Below are positions 9,495 through 20,139 of a stretch of 64,000 bases of DNA, piece after piece. Location of the stretch: assembly GCA_021773815.1 (NCBI GenBank), contig JAJFJS010000086.1, positions 1-64,000 of the forward strand, written 5' to 3'. How positions within the stretch are numbered: the stretch's first letter is position 1; each line of letters begins with the position of its first letter. The DNA is from Gammaproteobacteria bacterium (GTDB lineage Bacteria > Pseudomonadota > Gammaproteobacteria > Steroidobacterales > GCA-2729495). The notes beneath the pieces are model-generated. The model had not been told where the DNA came from. It made no database searches and saw only the letters and a list, made by a program, of their open reading frames with translations. A program made the position numbers and the translations under genes.

Positions 9495-10142
9495 TCAACG
9501 AGAATCATTATCATTCAGGCCTGTCTGACCGTTCTCGTAAATCGGCCGGAACCGATTGACGATCCTGCAGAACAGGTCAGCGGTCAGTTCCGCATCGTAG
9601 GCGGCCGAATGCGCGGCATCGGGATCCCAGCGCAGGCCGGCGGCGGCGGCGGCCCGTGCCAGCACGGTCTGGCCGAGCGCGACGCCGCTGATCGAGGCCG
9701 TATCGAAGACGCTGAACGGATGAAACGGGTTGCGCTTGATGCCGGCACGTCTGACCGCCTCGTTCAGAAAGCTCAGATCAAAATGGGCGTTGTGGCCGAC
9801 GAGAATCGCGCGTGTGCAGTCCGCCTCGCGCAGGGCGGCGCGGACATCGCGGAACACTCGCTGCAAGGCATCGCGTTCGGGGATCGCCGGGCGCAGCGGA
9901 TGATGCGGATCGATTCGGTTGACCTCCAGCGATGCCGCCTCGATGTTCGCATTCGCGAACGGCGACACGTGAAACCGCGTCGTTGCGTCCCGCTGCAGAT
10001 TGCCGTCGGCGTCGAGTATGACCGTCACGGCCGCAATCTCCAGCAGCGCATCGGTCAGCGGGTTGAAACCACCGGTTTCGACATCGACGACGACCGGCAA
10101 AAAGCCGCGGAAACGCGTCGCTATCGGTCCGTGCGCATTCAT
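9495..10142 (-). CDS. rnt: Ribonuclease T
   Basis: This 215-residue DEDDh exonuclease trims the 3' ends of tRNA and other stable RNAs. Catalytic residues are visible: D20 and E22 in VVDVETGG, D122 in [10 protein letters not shown]178 and D183 in [11 protein letters not shown]. The N-terminal [11 protein letters not shown] and the FHPFSVFDT stretch are typical of RNase T. The ATG at 10142 overlaps the stop of the upstream M17 peptidase gene by 4 bp (ATGA), implying translational coupling. The last codons overlap a Fur-like AT-rich site. Confidence 0.94.
   Translation of the reverse strand: MNAHGPIATRFRGFLPVVVDVETGGFNPLTDALLEIAAVTVILDADGNLQRDATTRFHVSPFANANIEAASLEVNRIDPHHPLRPAIPERDALQRVFRDVRAALREADCTRAILVGHNAHFDLSFLNEAVRRAGIKRNPFHPFSVFDTASISGVALGQTVLARAAAAAGLRWDPDAAHSAAYDAELTADLFCRIVNRFRPIYENGQTGLNDNDSR
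9500..9516. promoter_or_regulatory. Candidate Fur box
   Basis: The AT-rich sequence GAGAATCATTATCATTC stands out in GC-rich surroundings and matches most of the Fur consensus GATAATGATAATCATTATC. It lies about 100 bp upstream of the minus-strand membrane protein gene starting at 9401, within the last codons of rnt. Iron control of that gene is an inference. Confidence 0.4.
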
Positions 10143-11692
10143 TGCGAGACTACCGGTAGCTCGCCGCCGAGCACCTGGGTCATGGCGCTGGCCTGCTCGT
10201 GCAGCAGGTTCAGCGTCCAGCGCACGCCGAAGCCGCTGAGCCCGGTCGGCACCTGCCCGAGGCCGCCCTTGCGCGTGACGGCGCTGAGGTCGACGTGTAC
10301 CCACGGCGTTTGCTTCGGTGTGAAGCGCTGTAAAAACCGCGCGGCGAGAATCTGATCCGCTTCGCCGCCGATTGAGCATTGTGCGATGTCGGCAGTGCCG
10401 GACTTCAGGTCGTCGTCGAAGTCGGCATCCATCGGGAAGGGCCAGACCCGTTCGCCTGACTGTTTGCCGGCCTCGAGCAGCGCGCCGTTCAGCATGGCGC
10501 GATTCGTGAAGACGCCGCTGTAGCGATCCGACAATGCAACGTGGCAGGCGCCGGTCAGCGTTGCGTAGTCGATAATCAGTCCGGCATCCTCGCGACCGGC
10601 CAGGGTGAGCGTGTCGGCGAGCGCCATGCGGCCCTCCGCATCCGTGTGAATGACCTCGATCGTCGTGCCGTTCAGCGCGGTCACGACATCGCGTGACTTG
10701 TAGGCCGCCGGCCCGATCCGGTTTTCGGTGATCGCTAGCCAGCAATCGACCGGATGCGGGAAACCGATATCGGTCAGCGCCTGCAGCGTGGCGACCGCGA
10801 CGGCGCTGCCACCCATGTCCTGGTGCATGTCGAGCATCGATTTGAAGGGTTTCAGGTTATTGCCGCCGGTATCGAAGATGACGCCCTTGCCGACCAGCGC
10901 CAGTTTCGGCCGTGAGCGGCTCCCGGGCGGGCGGTATTTGAGGCGCACGATACCGGCGTCCCGGTCGGCATTTCCCTGGGCGACGGCTAGGAACGCGCCG
11001 GCGCCGAGTTTCTCCAGGCGCGTGACACCGAAAAATTCACTCTGCCATCCGCACTCGTTCGCCAGGGTGGTCAGCACATCGCGATAGGTGCGTGCGGTTA
11101 GCATATTCGCGGGTAATGCCGTCAGCCAGCGGGCGAGGTTGATCGCGCGTGCCTCGGCCAGCGTGCGGGTCACATCCAGTTGTCGTCGCAGTCCCAGCAG
11201 GCGGACGCTGCTCAAGGACACTTTCTTCGGCGGTTTGCGCCGGAAATCGGGCGCGCAATAATCGTGCGCCGCGAGGGCCAGCAGCAGCGCCGTGTACGCC
11301 TGGTCAGCGGTTTCGTCGTCCAGTCCCGGCGTGACGATGCCCAGGTGCCGCGGCCGGTCGGCCAGCGCATCGGCGGCGACACCGGCTGCCCACCGGAGCC
11401 ATCCGTAGGCATCGATCGGATGTTTATCGGCGTCCTGCACGGGAATGCGTTGCAGCCAGACGGCGGTGGCCCGCTGATTGGCGAGCCGCGAATGTGCCGA
11501 TTTTTTCGGTCCGATGCGTTTTGCGATCGTGGCCAATGCGTCGGCGCCGGGAATTTCCCGCCACAGTTTGGCCGGAATACGTTTCGGCGTGACGACGATC
11601 AGGCCGTCGAGTTTCGCCAATGCGGCTGGCGTTGCCAATCCAACCGACTGAATGACATGCAGATTTTTGTTGCTGGGGAGAAGTTCAGGCAT
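10139..11692 (-). CDS. M17-family leucyl aminopeptidase-like metallopeptidase (divergent paralogue)
   Basis: This 517-residue protein is a di-zinc aminopeptidase of the M17 family with all metal ligands kept: [11 protein letters not shown] (Lys, Asp), LKP (Lys), HQDMGG (Asp) and HTDAEGRM (Asp, Glu, Arg). The usual NTDAEGRL signature has His instead of Asn. A canonical PepA is encoded at 56638-58122, so this is a second, divergent member that probably degrades cytosolic peptides with different specificity. The ATG at 11692 gives the family-like start; a TTG at 11713 would add seven residues. Its stop overlaps the rnt start, so the two genes form one unit. Confidence 0.87.
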   Translation of the reverse strand: MPELLPSNKNLHVIQSVGLATPAALAKLDGLIVVTPKRIPAKLWREIPGADALATIAKRIGPKKSAHSRLANQRATAVWLQRIPVQDADKHPIDAYGWLRWAAGVAADALADRPRHLGIVTPGLDDETADQAYTALLLALAAHDYCAPDFRRKPPKKVSLSSVRLLGLRRQLDVTRTLAEARAINLARWLTALPANMLTARTYRDVLTTLANECGWQSEFFGVTRLEKLGAGAFLAVAQGNADRDAGIVRLKYRPPGSRSRPKLALVGKGVIFDTGGNNLKPFKSMLDMHQDMGGSAVAVATLQALTDIGFPHPVDCWLAITENRIGPAAYKSRDVVTALNGTTIEVIHTDAEGRMALADTLTLAGREDAGLIIDYATLTGACHVALSDRYSGVFTNRAMLNGALLEAGKQSGERVWPFPMDADFDDDLKSGTADIAQCSIGGEADQILAARFLQRFTPKQTPWVHVDLSAVTRKGGLGQVPTGLSGFGVRWTLNLLHEQASAMTQVLGGELPVVSQ

Positions 11693-11838
11693 CTGGGGTT
11701 CGCTTGACCGCAAAGAAGTAAACCCCGATCATACCGGGGCTTTCACCGACGCGCGTTGCACGAAAGCGGCCACGCATCGGTAAAGATTATAAAATATCCA
11801 TCACGCCGCCGTATCAACTCACCCATTTAAGAGGTCCA

Positions 11839-14502
<2,664 letters not shown>

Positions 14503-14554
14503 TCGAGCGGTGGATCTCGTTTCTTTGAATCTGAAAGGCTGACAAGAGCAGATA

Positions 14555-16210
14555 ATGACGAATCGTCACGAAATTCGCGTCCCGGATCTTGGTGATTTCG
14601 ACGATGTCGAAATCGTTGAGGTCATGGTGGCCGTCGGCGATGCCGTGTCGCGGGAAGATCCGCTGATTACACTGGAAACGGACAAGGCCGCGATGGAGGT
14701 GCCGTCGACGGTCGAGGGCACGATTGCCGAGGTCGCGGTGGCCACGGGCATGCGCGTGTCAAAGGGCGATCTGGTCGTCGTGGTCGAAACGACGGCGGCG
14801 GATGCCGTGCCGGCCGCGCCCCAGGTTGATTCCCCCGCATCTGATTCGCCGGAGTCTGATTTGCCCGCGTCTGTTTCGCCCGCACCCGACGATGCCGGAA
14901 CGGCCGCCGTGGCAGCCGGCCCGATCGAGGTCCGCGTGCCCGAGCTCGGCGATTTCCCCGAGGCCGAAATCATCGAGGTACAGGCGCGGGTCGGTGACAC
15001 CATCCGGGTCGACGATCCGGTCATTACGCTGGAAACGGACAAGGCCGCGATGGACGTGCCGTCGACGGCGGCCGGCAAAATTGTGAATGTCGCGGTGGCC
15101 GTGGGTCACAAGGTCGGCCCGGGCGCCCTGTTGATTGAGGTCGAGCCGGCACCGGGTGCTGCTGCCGCCGCGCCGGCGGAAAAACTGTCCGCAGCCGCGA
15201 CGCCCGCATCGCCTGCGCCCGTGTCATCGGCCCGGGCGCCATCGACACCGGCGCCATCGGCACAGGCGCCGACAGCGTCGCTGCCGCCGATTAATGAGGC
15301 GACGTTCGGCACGGCACACGCGAGTCCGTCGGTGCGCAAGTTTGCGCGCGAACTCGGCGTCGATCTCGCGCGCGTCACAGGCACGGGGCAGAAAGCCCGC
15401 GTCCTTAAAGAAGACATCAAGGCCTTCGTCAAGGGCATCATGACCGGGCCGGGGTCTGCGGCCGGCGGTTCGGCGCTGCCGCGTTTGCCGGAAGTCGATT
15501 TCGCGAAGTTTGGAGAAATCGAAGCCAAGCCACTGACGCGCATACAGAAAATCTCCGGACCGCGGCTTCAGGCGAGCTGGCTCAACATCCCGCACGTCAC
15601 GCAGCATGACGAAGCCGATATCACCGAGCTGGAGCAGCGGCGCGAGCGGCTCAAGGGGCCGGCGAAGGACAAGGGCGTGCCGCTGACGCCGCTGGCCTTC
15701 ATTATCAAGGCCGCCGTGATCGCGCTCGGCGAATTCCCGGTGTTCAATACGTCGCTGTCGGCAGACGGCAAGAATCTCGTCTATAAGAAGTATTTCCATG
15801 TCGGCTTCGCGGCCGACACACCGCAGGGTCTGCTGGTGCCGGTGATTCGCGACGTCGACCGCAAGGATGTCATGAGTATCGCCAGGGAACTCGGCGAACT
15901 CAGTGCCCGGGGACGTGAGGGCAAGTTGACGGCTGAACAGATGCAGGGCGGCACGTTCACCGTGTCGAGTCTCGGCGGGATCGGCGGCACGCACTTTACG
16001 CCGATCATCAACCCGCCCGAGGTCGCGATCCTGGGCGTCGGCCGTGCCGGGCTCCGGCCCGTCTACCGCGGTGGTGCCTTCGAACCGCGGCTGATCCTGC
16101 CGCTGTCGCTGTCCTACGATCACCGGGTCATCGACGGGGCGACGGGCGTGCGTTTCACGACCTTCCTGGCCGATCTGCTTGCCGATGCCGATCGGCTGAT
16201 GCTCGGTTGA
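14555..16210 (+). CDS. aceF: Dihydrolipoamide acetyltransferase, E2 of pyruvate dehydrogenase
   Basis: This 551-residue E2 core protein moves the acetyl group from lipoate to CoA. It has two lipoyl domains (lipoylated Lys44 in ETDKAAMEV, and Lys near 164 in ETDKAAMDV) separated by a Ser/Pro/Ala/Asp linker, then an Ala/Pro-rich linker, the peripheral subunit-binding domain ([15 protein letters not shown], about 255-290) and the catalytic domain ending in DHRVIDGA (about 521-528), which holds the active-site His and Asp. An AAGAG ribosome-binding site precedes the ATG. Its stop lies 11 bp before the chosen lpd start. Confidence 0.97.
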   Translation: MTNRHEIRVPDLGDFDDVEIVEVMVAVGDAVSREDPLITLETDKAAMEVPSTVEGTIAEVAVATGMRVSKGDLVVVVETTAADAVPAAPQVDSPASDSPESDLPASVSPAPDDAGTAAVAAGPIEVRVPELGDFPEAEIIEVQARVGDTIRVDDPVITLETDKAAMDVPSTAAGKIVNVAVAVGHKVGPGALLIEVEPAPGAAAAAPAEKLSAAATPASPAPVSSARAPSTPAPSAQAPTASLPPINEATFGTAHASPSVRKFARELGVDLARVTGTGQKARVLKEDIKAFVKGIMTGPGSAAGGSALPRLPEVDFAKFGEIEAKPLTRIQKISGPRLQASWLNIPHVTQHDEADITELEQRRERLKGPAKDKGVPLTPLAFIIKAAVIALGEFPVFNTSLSADGKNLVYKKYFHVGFAADTPQGLLVPVIRDVDRKDVMSIARELGELSARGREGKLTAEQMQGGTFTVSSLGGIGGTHFTPIINPPEVAILGVGRAGLRPVYRGGAFEPRLILPLSLSYDHRVIDGATGVRFTTFLADLLADADRLMLG

Positions 16211-16221
16211 CGGGGGCGGTC

Positions 16222-17982
16222 ATGGGCGAACATCACGACGTCAGGGTGCCGAATATCGGCGAGTTCACGGACGTCGAGGTCATCGAGGTGCATGTCGCCG
16301 CCGGTGACCGGGTCGCGGCCGAAGACCCGCTGATCACGCTGGAAAGCGACAAGGCCGCGATGGAGGTGCCGTCACCGGTGGCCGGCACCGTCGAATCGGT
16401 CAGCGTACGGCCGGGCGACCGGGTTTCCGAAGGCACGCCGATCGTGCGCCTGACCGTCACCGCGTCCGCCGACGCCGCCGGGTCGGGTGCGACGGCCGCA
16501 CCGGCGGCGACCGCCGGTGCACCGGCTGATGCGGCGGCCGCGGCGATCCCGGCCGGCGATTATGACGGACCCGTCGATATCACGACCCGGCTCGTCGTCC
16601 TCGGCGCAGGTCCCGGCGGCTACACAGCTGCATTCCGCGCCGCCGATCTCGGCCTGGACGTGACGCTGATCGAGCGCTGGCCGACGCTGGGCGGCGTCTG
16701 CCTGAACGTCGGCTGCATTCCGTCGAAGGCATTGCTGCATGCAGCGAAGGTGATCGACGAGGCCGCCGAGATGGCCGACCTCGGCATTCGCTTCGGCGCA
16801 CCCGACATCGACCCGGTCGCGCTGCGTGACTGGAAAGACAAGGTCGTCGGGCGGCTGACCGGAGGACTTCAGGGTCTGGCCAAACAGCGCAAGGTCAATG
16901 TCGTGCGTGGTACCGGCGCCTTCCTGTCGCCGCATCATCTCGAGGTCACTGACGGCGACACGCGGCAGGTTGTTGCGTTCGAACAGTGCATCATCGCGGC
17001 CGGCTCCGAAGCGGTACGCATCCCCGGCTGGCCGGAGGATCCACGGATCATCGATTCGACCGGCGCGCTGGAACTGGCGATTCTGCCCGAACGCATGCTG
17101 GTCATCGGCGGCGGCATCATCGGCCTGGAGATGGCGACGGTGTATGCGGCGCTCGGTGTCGAGGTGTCGGTCGTCGAATTACTGGACCAACTGATGCCCG
17201 GTTGCGACAAGGACCTGTTGCGCCCGCTCGTCAAGCGCATTCGCTCACGATACGGACGCATCATGACGGGTACGAAGGTCACAGGTCTGGTGCCGACCGA
17301 CGCCGGTATCGAGGTTTCTTTCGAAGGCAAGGGCGCGCCGGACAAGGACACCTATGGTCTCGTGCTCGTGGCCGTCGGGCGCACGCCGAACGGCGGCCGG
17401 ATCGCGGCAGAGCGGGCGGGCGTGGATGTCGATGCGCGCGGCTTCATCGCGGTCGACAAGCAGATGCGCACGAACGTCGAACATATCTTTGCAATCGGCG
17501 ATATCGTCGGCCAGCCGATGCTCGCGCACAAGGCCACGCACGAGGCGAAGGTCGCGGCTGAAGTTGCGGCCGGCGAGAAACGCGCATTCGATGCGCGCGT
17601 CATCCCGTCGGTTGCCTATACGGATCCGGAAATCGCCTGGGTCGGACTGACCGAGACGGAGGCCGCGGCGCAGGGCACTGCCTTCGAAACCGGCAAGTTC
17701 CCGTGGGCGGCCAGCGGCCGGGCGCTGGCGCTGAATCGCGACGAGGGCATGACGAAGTTGCTGTTCGATCCGGGTAGCGGGCGCGTGCTCGGCGCCGGTA
17801 TCGTCGGGCCGAATGCCGGCGACCTGATTGCCGAAGTCGCCCTCGCCATCGAGATGGGCTGTGATGCCGAAGATATCGGTCTGACGATACATCCGCACCC
17901 GACGCTGTCGGAGACGATCGCGATGGCGGCCGAGGCGTTCGATGGCACGCTGACGGACCTGTATATCCCCAAAAAGTCCTAA
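16222..17982 (+). CDS. lpdA: Dihydrolipoamide dehydrogenase (E3) with N-terminal lipoyl domain
   Basis: This 586-residue flavoprotein reoxidises the dihydrolipoyl arm and passes electrons to NAD. An extra lipoyl domain (residues 1-80, Lys44 in ESDKAAMEV) is joined by an Ala/Gly-rich linker to a normal E3: FAD motif GAGPGGYTAAFRAA, redox disulfide C160/C165 in GGVCLNVGCIPSK, NAD motif GGGIIGLEMA and the C-terminal IHPHPTLSE with the catalytic His-Glu. Lipoyl-fused E3 is known in some proteobacteria. The ATG at 16222 is chosen; a TTG at 16207 overlapping the aceF stop is possible. Confidence 0.96.
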   Translation: MGEHHDVRVPNIGEFTDVEVIEVHVAAGDRVAAEDPLITLESDKAAMEVPSPVAGTVESVSVRPGDRVSEGTPIVRLTVTASADAAGSGATAAPAATAGAPADAAAAAIPAGDYDGPVDITTRLVVLGAGPGGYTAAFRAADLGLDVTLIERWPTLGGVCLNVGCIPSKALLHAAKVIDEAAEMADLGIRFGAPDIDPVALRDWKDKVVGRLTGGLQGLAKQRKVNVVRGTGAFLSPHHLEVTDGDTRQVVAFEQCIIAAGSEAVRIPGWPEDPRIIDSTGALELAILPERMLVIGGGIIGLEMATVYAALGVEVSVVELLDQLMPGCDKDLLRPLVKRIRSRYGRIMTGTKVTGLVPTDAGIEVSFEGKGAPDKDTYGLVLVAVGRTPNGGRIAAERAGVDVDARGFIAVDKQMRTNVEHIFAIGDIVGQPMLAHKATHEAKVAAEVAAGEKRAFDARVIPSVAYTDPEIAWVGLTETEAAAQGTAFETGKFPWAASGRALALNRDEGMTKLLFDPGSGRVLGAGIVGPNAGDLIAEVALAIEMGCDAEDIGLTIHPHPTLSETIAMAAEAFDGTLTDLYIPKKS

Positions 17983-18110
17983 ATTCCAAGCATGCAGGAA
18001 TTTGCGCGCCTGCGTCGTTGGGTATTTCCCCGGGGCGGCCTGGTACGCCCGGTATCCCTCGACAACGCCGCTTTCACAGATCGCTCCAGGCTGAATGGGC
18101 TCTGTACTGA

Positions 18111-18150
18111 CTGGTGCCGGTGTACAGTTTCTTAAGTTTCTTAAGTTATT
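18111..18150 (+). repeat. REP-like 40-bp inverted repeat, left arm
   Basis: This arm is the exact reverse complement of 18425-18464. The match continues imperfectly for about 10 bp inward (TGCCGCAATG against the complementary GGCTGCATTG). It contains the stop codon of the transposase relic. Confidence 0.85.
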
Positions 18151-18374
18151 TGCCGCAATGCATGTAGTCTGGCGCTGACGGCCTGACTGATGGCCGACTC
18201 CGATCGGTGCGGTCGTCCTGCGATCTCCGCGATATTTGCGATGCCTTGCCCGAGTGCGTCCAAAGAAGCCGTATGCCGGCACCAGACTGGCCATAACTTG
18301 AGAAACTGGACATCGGCACCAGACTGACCGTGGGATAGCGCGCCGGGGTAATGGATACGGGGTTGACGAGCCAT
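18141..18374 (-). pseudogene. Decayed REP-associated tyrosine transposase (RAYT) with internal deletion
   Basis: Read from the ATG at 18374, the frame begins MARQPRIHYPGAL, the conserved N-terminus of RAYT (Y1_Tnp, IS200-like) transposases. After 13 residues it runs into REP-like repeat DNA and then resumes as GIANIAEIAGRPHRSESAIS and a following QAVSARLHAL, which fits the C-terminal helix-turn-helix tail of the same family. The HUH metal site and catalytic Tyr, which should lie between, are gone. The stop codon lies inside the flanking 40-bp repeat. About 77 codons remain of roughly 200-300, so it is certainly non-functional. Family assignment rests on recognition of both ends. Confidence 0.68.
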
Positions 18375-18424
18375 GGGCCCGGCATAGGCATCGGACCTAG
18401 GTCGTGGCATGACTCAATGCAGCC

Positions 18425-18464
18425 AATAACTTAAGAAACTTAAGAAACTGTACACCGGCACCAG
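18425..18464 (-). repeat. REP-like 40-bp inverted repeat, right arm
   Basis: This arm is the exact reverse complement of 18111-18150. It lies about 50 bp upstream of the relic start codon, as expected of a REP flanking a RAYT gene. Confidence 0.85.
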
Positions 18465-18610
18465 GGCTCACTTTTCCGGATAAGAGCAGGCCGAAAGCGC
18501 TACGGGTCGAGCCGGAAGGTTTCCCATGGATGTCGCGCGCGCAAGGCCTTTGCATCCTGGTGGCACGATGACATGGCTTCGTTTGCGTGCCACGGATGTG
18601 TCCCGGTATT

Positions 18611-18712
18611 GAGGCAGCCTGTCCCCCTCGGAAACCTTCAGCCGCGACCCGGAGGCCTTTCAGCCAGTGATAAGCCGTGCGAGCGGCGTTTCCGAGGGGG
18701 ACAGGCTGTCTC
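18611..18712. repeat. 102-bp palindromic element with 25-bp arms
   Basis: Arms at 18611-18635 and 18688-18712 are inverted copies with a single mismatch, around a 52-nt GC-rich spacer. The arm core is CCTGTCCCCCTCGGAAAC. It is unrelated in sequence to the neighbouring 40-bp repeats. It could be a second miniature element or a large hairpin; no T-run follows, so a simple terminator is unlikely. Confidence 0.7.
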
Positions 18713-18851
18713 AAAGCCGGCCAGGGAAAACCCCGGAATCACGCGAAGAAAGCTGTCCCGGCAACAGCCCGGATAGGTACTTGTTACGCTACCCACCGGT
18801 TGCCGTCATGCGGTATGTTCTCTAATCGTGCAGGATTAATGGGGTAGTTGC

Positions 18852-20129
18852 GTGGATCCGCTCGTTCAACTCGCCATCATGTGGTTGGGTGTGTTCGTTG
18901 CCAGTGTCCTGGCGGCGAAGACGAAGCTGACGTCGGTCCTGTATTTCCTTGCCTTCGGTTCGCTGATGGTCAACATCGGCATCCTGCCGTCCGGCAGCGA
19001 TCCGTTCATTCGCGGCTTCGCCGAGATCGGCATCATCCTGATCATGTTTGCGCTCGGCTTCGAGGAGAATACGCAGAACTTTATCGGCGGCATTAAACGC
19101 AGCTGGGGCATCGCCTTTTTCGGCGCCGTCGCGCCGTTCATGACGGCATATGCCGTCGCCGATTATTACTGGTCCGACACGAATATCTCGATCATGTGTG
19201 GGCTGACGATGACCGCGACGGCCGTCTCGCTGACGATGGTGTCGCTCAAGAGCCTCGGCCTGCAGAAATCGAAGGCGGCGACCGGCATCATGACGTCTGC
19301 CGTGCTGGATGATGTGGCGTCACTGGCGCTCGTTGCCGTGCTCGTGCCCATCGCGACCGGGGAGGCCGTCGTCAGTATCCCGGCCATCGCGTTCATCCTC
19401 GGCAAGGCCGTGATGTTTTTCGGCGGCATCGCGCTGCTCGGCATCTACCTGTTGCCGCATGATCTCGGCGGCTGGATGGCGCGGGTGCCGCTAATCGGTC
19501 GCTACGGCGTGCGCGACTTGCTGGCGACCGGGCAGGGCGAACATTCGACGCTGACCGTACTGCTGTTCGCCCTCGTTGTCGGACTCGTCGCGCATGAATT
19601 TGGTTTTCATCCGGCCGTCGGCGCCTACATGGCGGGACTGATCCTGCGGGAGGAGTATTTCCTGTTCGAAGGCAAGTCCTCGCGCAGCTCCTACCGGCGT
19701 ACGAAGATGGTGGTCGACAATGCCGCTTTCTCGTGGATCGGACCAATTTTCTTTGTCGACCTCGGCACCAAGATCGTCTTCGACTGGACCACGTTCGTCG
19801 CCGTGATTCCGCAGACACTGGTGCTGACGGTCGGCCTGTTTGTTGCGCAGATCACATCCGCGTCGCTGGCCGCGCGCTATACGGGTCGATTTTCGTTTCA
19901 CGAGAGCATGATGATCGGTTTCGGCATGCTCGGTCGGGCGGAACTGGCATTCGTCGTCATGGATATCGCGTATGTGCAGAACCAGATCCTGACGACCGAA
20001 GTTTTCTATACGCTGATGTTCACGGCTTTCTGGCTGAATGTGGCCGTGCCGATCACAATCACGCTGTGGAAACCCCATTTCGATCGGGCCGCGGACGCGG
20101 CAGACATCGCAGAGGCCACGGAGCCATGA
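18852..20129 (+). CDS. Kef-type cation/proton antiporter (CPA2 family)
   Basis: This 425-residue inner membrane protein has about 11-12 transmembrane helices. The stretches FALGFEENTQNFIG, TMTATAVSLTMVSLKSLGL and TSAVLDDVASLALVAV are typical of CPA2 sodium or potassium/proton antiporters, including the paired acidic residues (LDD) of the transport site. There is no C-terminal RCK/TrkA-N domain, unlike KefB or KefC. It starts with GTG. The ion cannot be told from the sequence. It converges on the ABC exporter gene. Confidence 0.86.
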   Translation: MDPLVQLAIMWLGVFVASVLAAKTKLTSVLYFLAFGSLMVNIGILPSGSDPFIRGFAEIGIILIMFALGFEENTQNFIGGIKRSWGIAFFGAVAPFMTAYAVADYYWSDTNISIMCGLTMTATAVSLTMVSLKSLGLQKSKAATGIMTSAVLDDVASLALVAVLVPIATGEAVVSIPAIAFILGKAVMFFGGIALLGIYLLPHDLGGWMARVPLIGRYGVRDLLATGQGEHSTLTVLLFALVVGLVAHEFGFHPAVGAYMAGLILREEYFLFEGKSSRSSYRRTKMVVDNAAFSWIGPIFFVDLGTKIVFDWTTFVAVIPQTLVLTVGLFVAQITSASLAARYTGRFSFHESMMIGFGMLGRAELAFVVMDIAYVQNQILTTEVFYTLMFTAFWLNVAVPITITLWKPHFDRAADAADIAEATEP

Positions 20130-20139
20130 CCGCGGCGAA

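Larger units (their letters stand above)
18111..18464 (-). mobile_element. Non-autonomous RAYT/REP-derived element (354 bp)
   Basis: Perfect 40-bp inverted repeats (18111-18150 and 18425-18464) bound this element. Each contains two tandem AGTTTCTTA units. A degenerate copy in the same orientation as the right arm lies at 18291-18326, with a truncated one at 18275-18290. Between the arms sits the relic of a REP-associated tyrosine transposase. The layout, a transposase gene flanked by inverted REP-like repeats, is that of REP/RAYT systems; here the transposase is gutted, leaving a MITE-like unit. Confidence 0.72.
17983..18851. other. 869-bp non-coding region carrying mobile-element remains
   Basis: There is no credible full-length gene between lpdA and the antiporter gene. 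The region holds a short AT-rich hairpin just after lpdA (17981-17987 against 17997-18003, without a T-run), the RAYT-derived element at 18111-18464, a 7-bp hairpin (18560-18566 against 18587-18593), and the palindromic element at 18611-18712. The rest shows no recognisable signal. Confidence 0.8.

Noticed and set aside
18397-18714. Possible 105-codon gene on the minus strand in the lpdA-antiporter gap
   Set aside because: It runs through both palindromic elements, starts with TTG inside a repeat arm, and has no similarity to a protein family I recognise.
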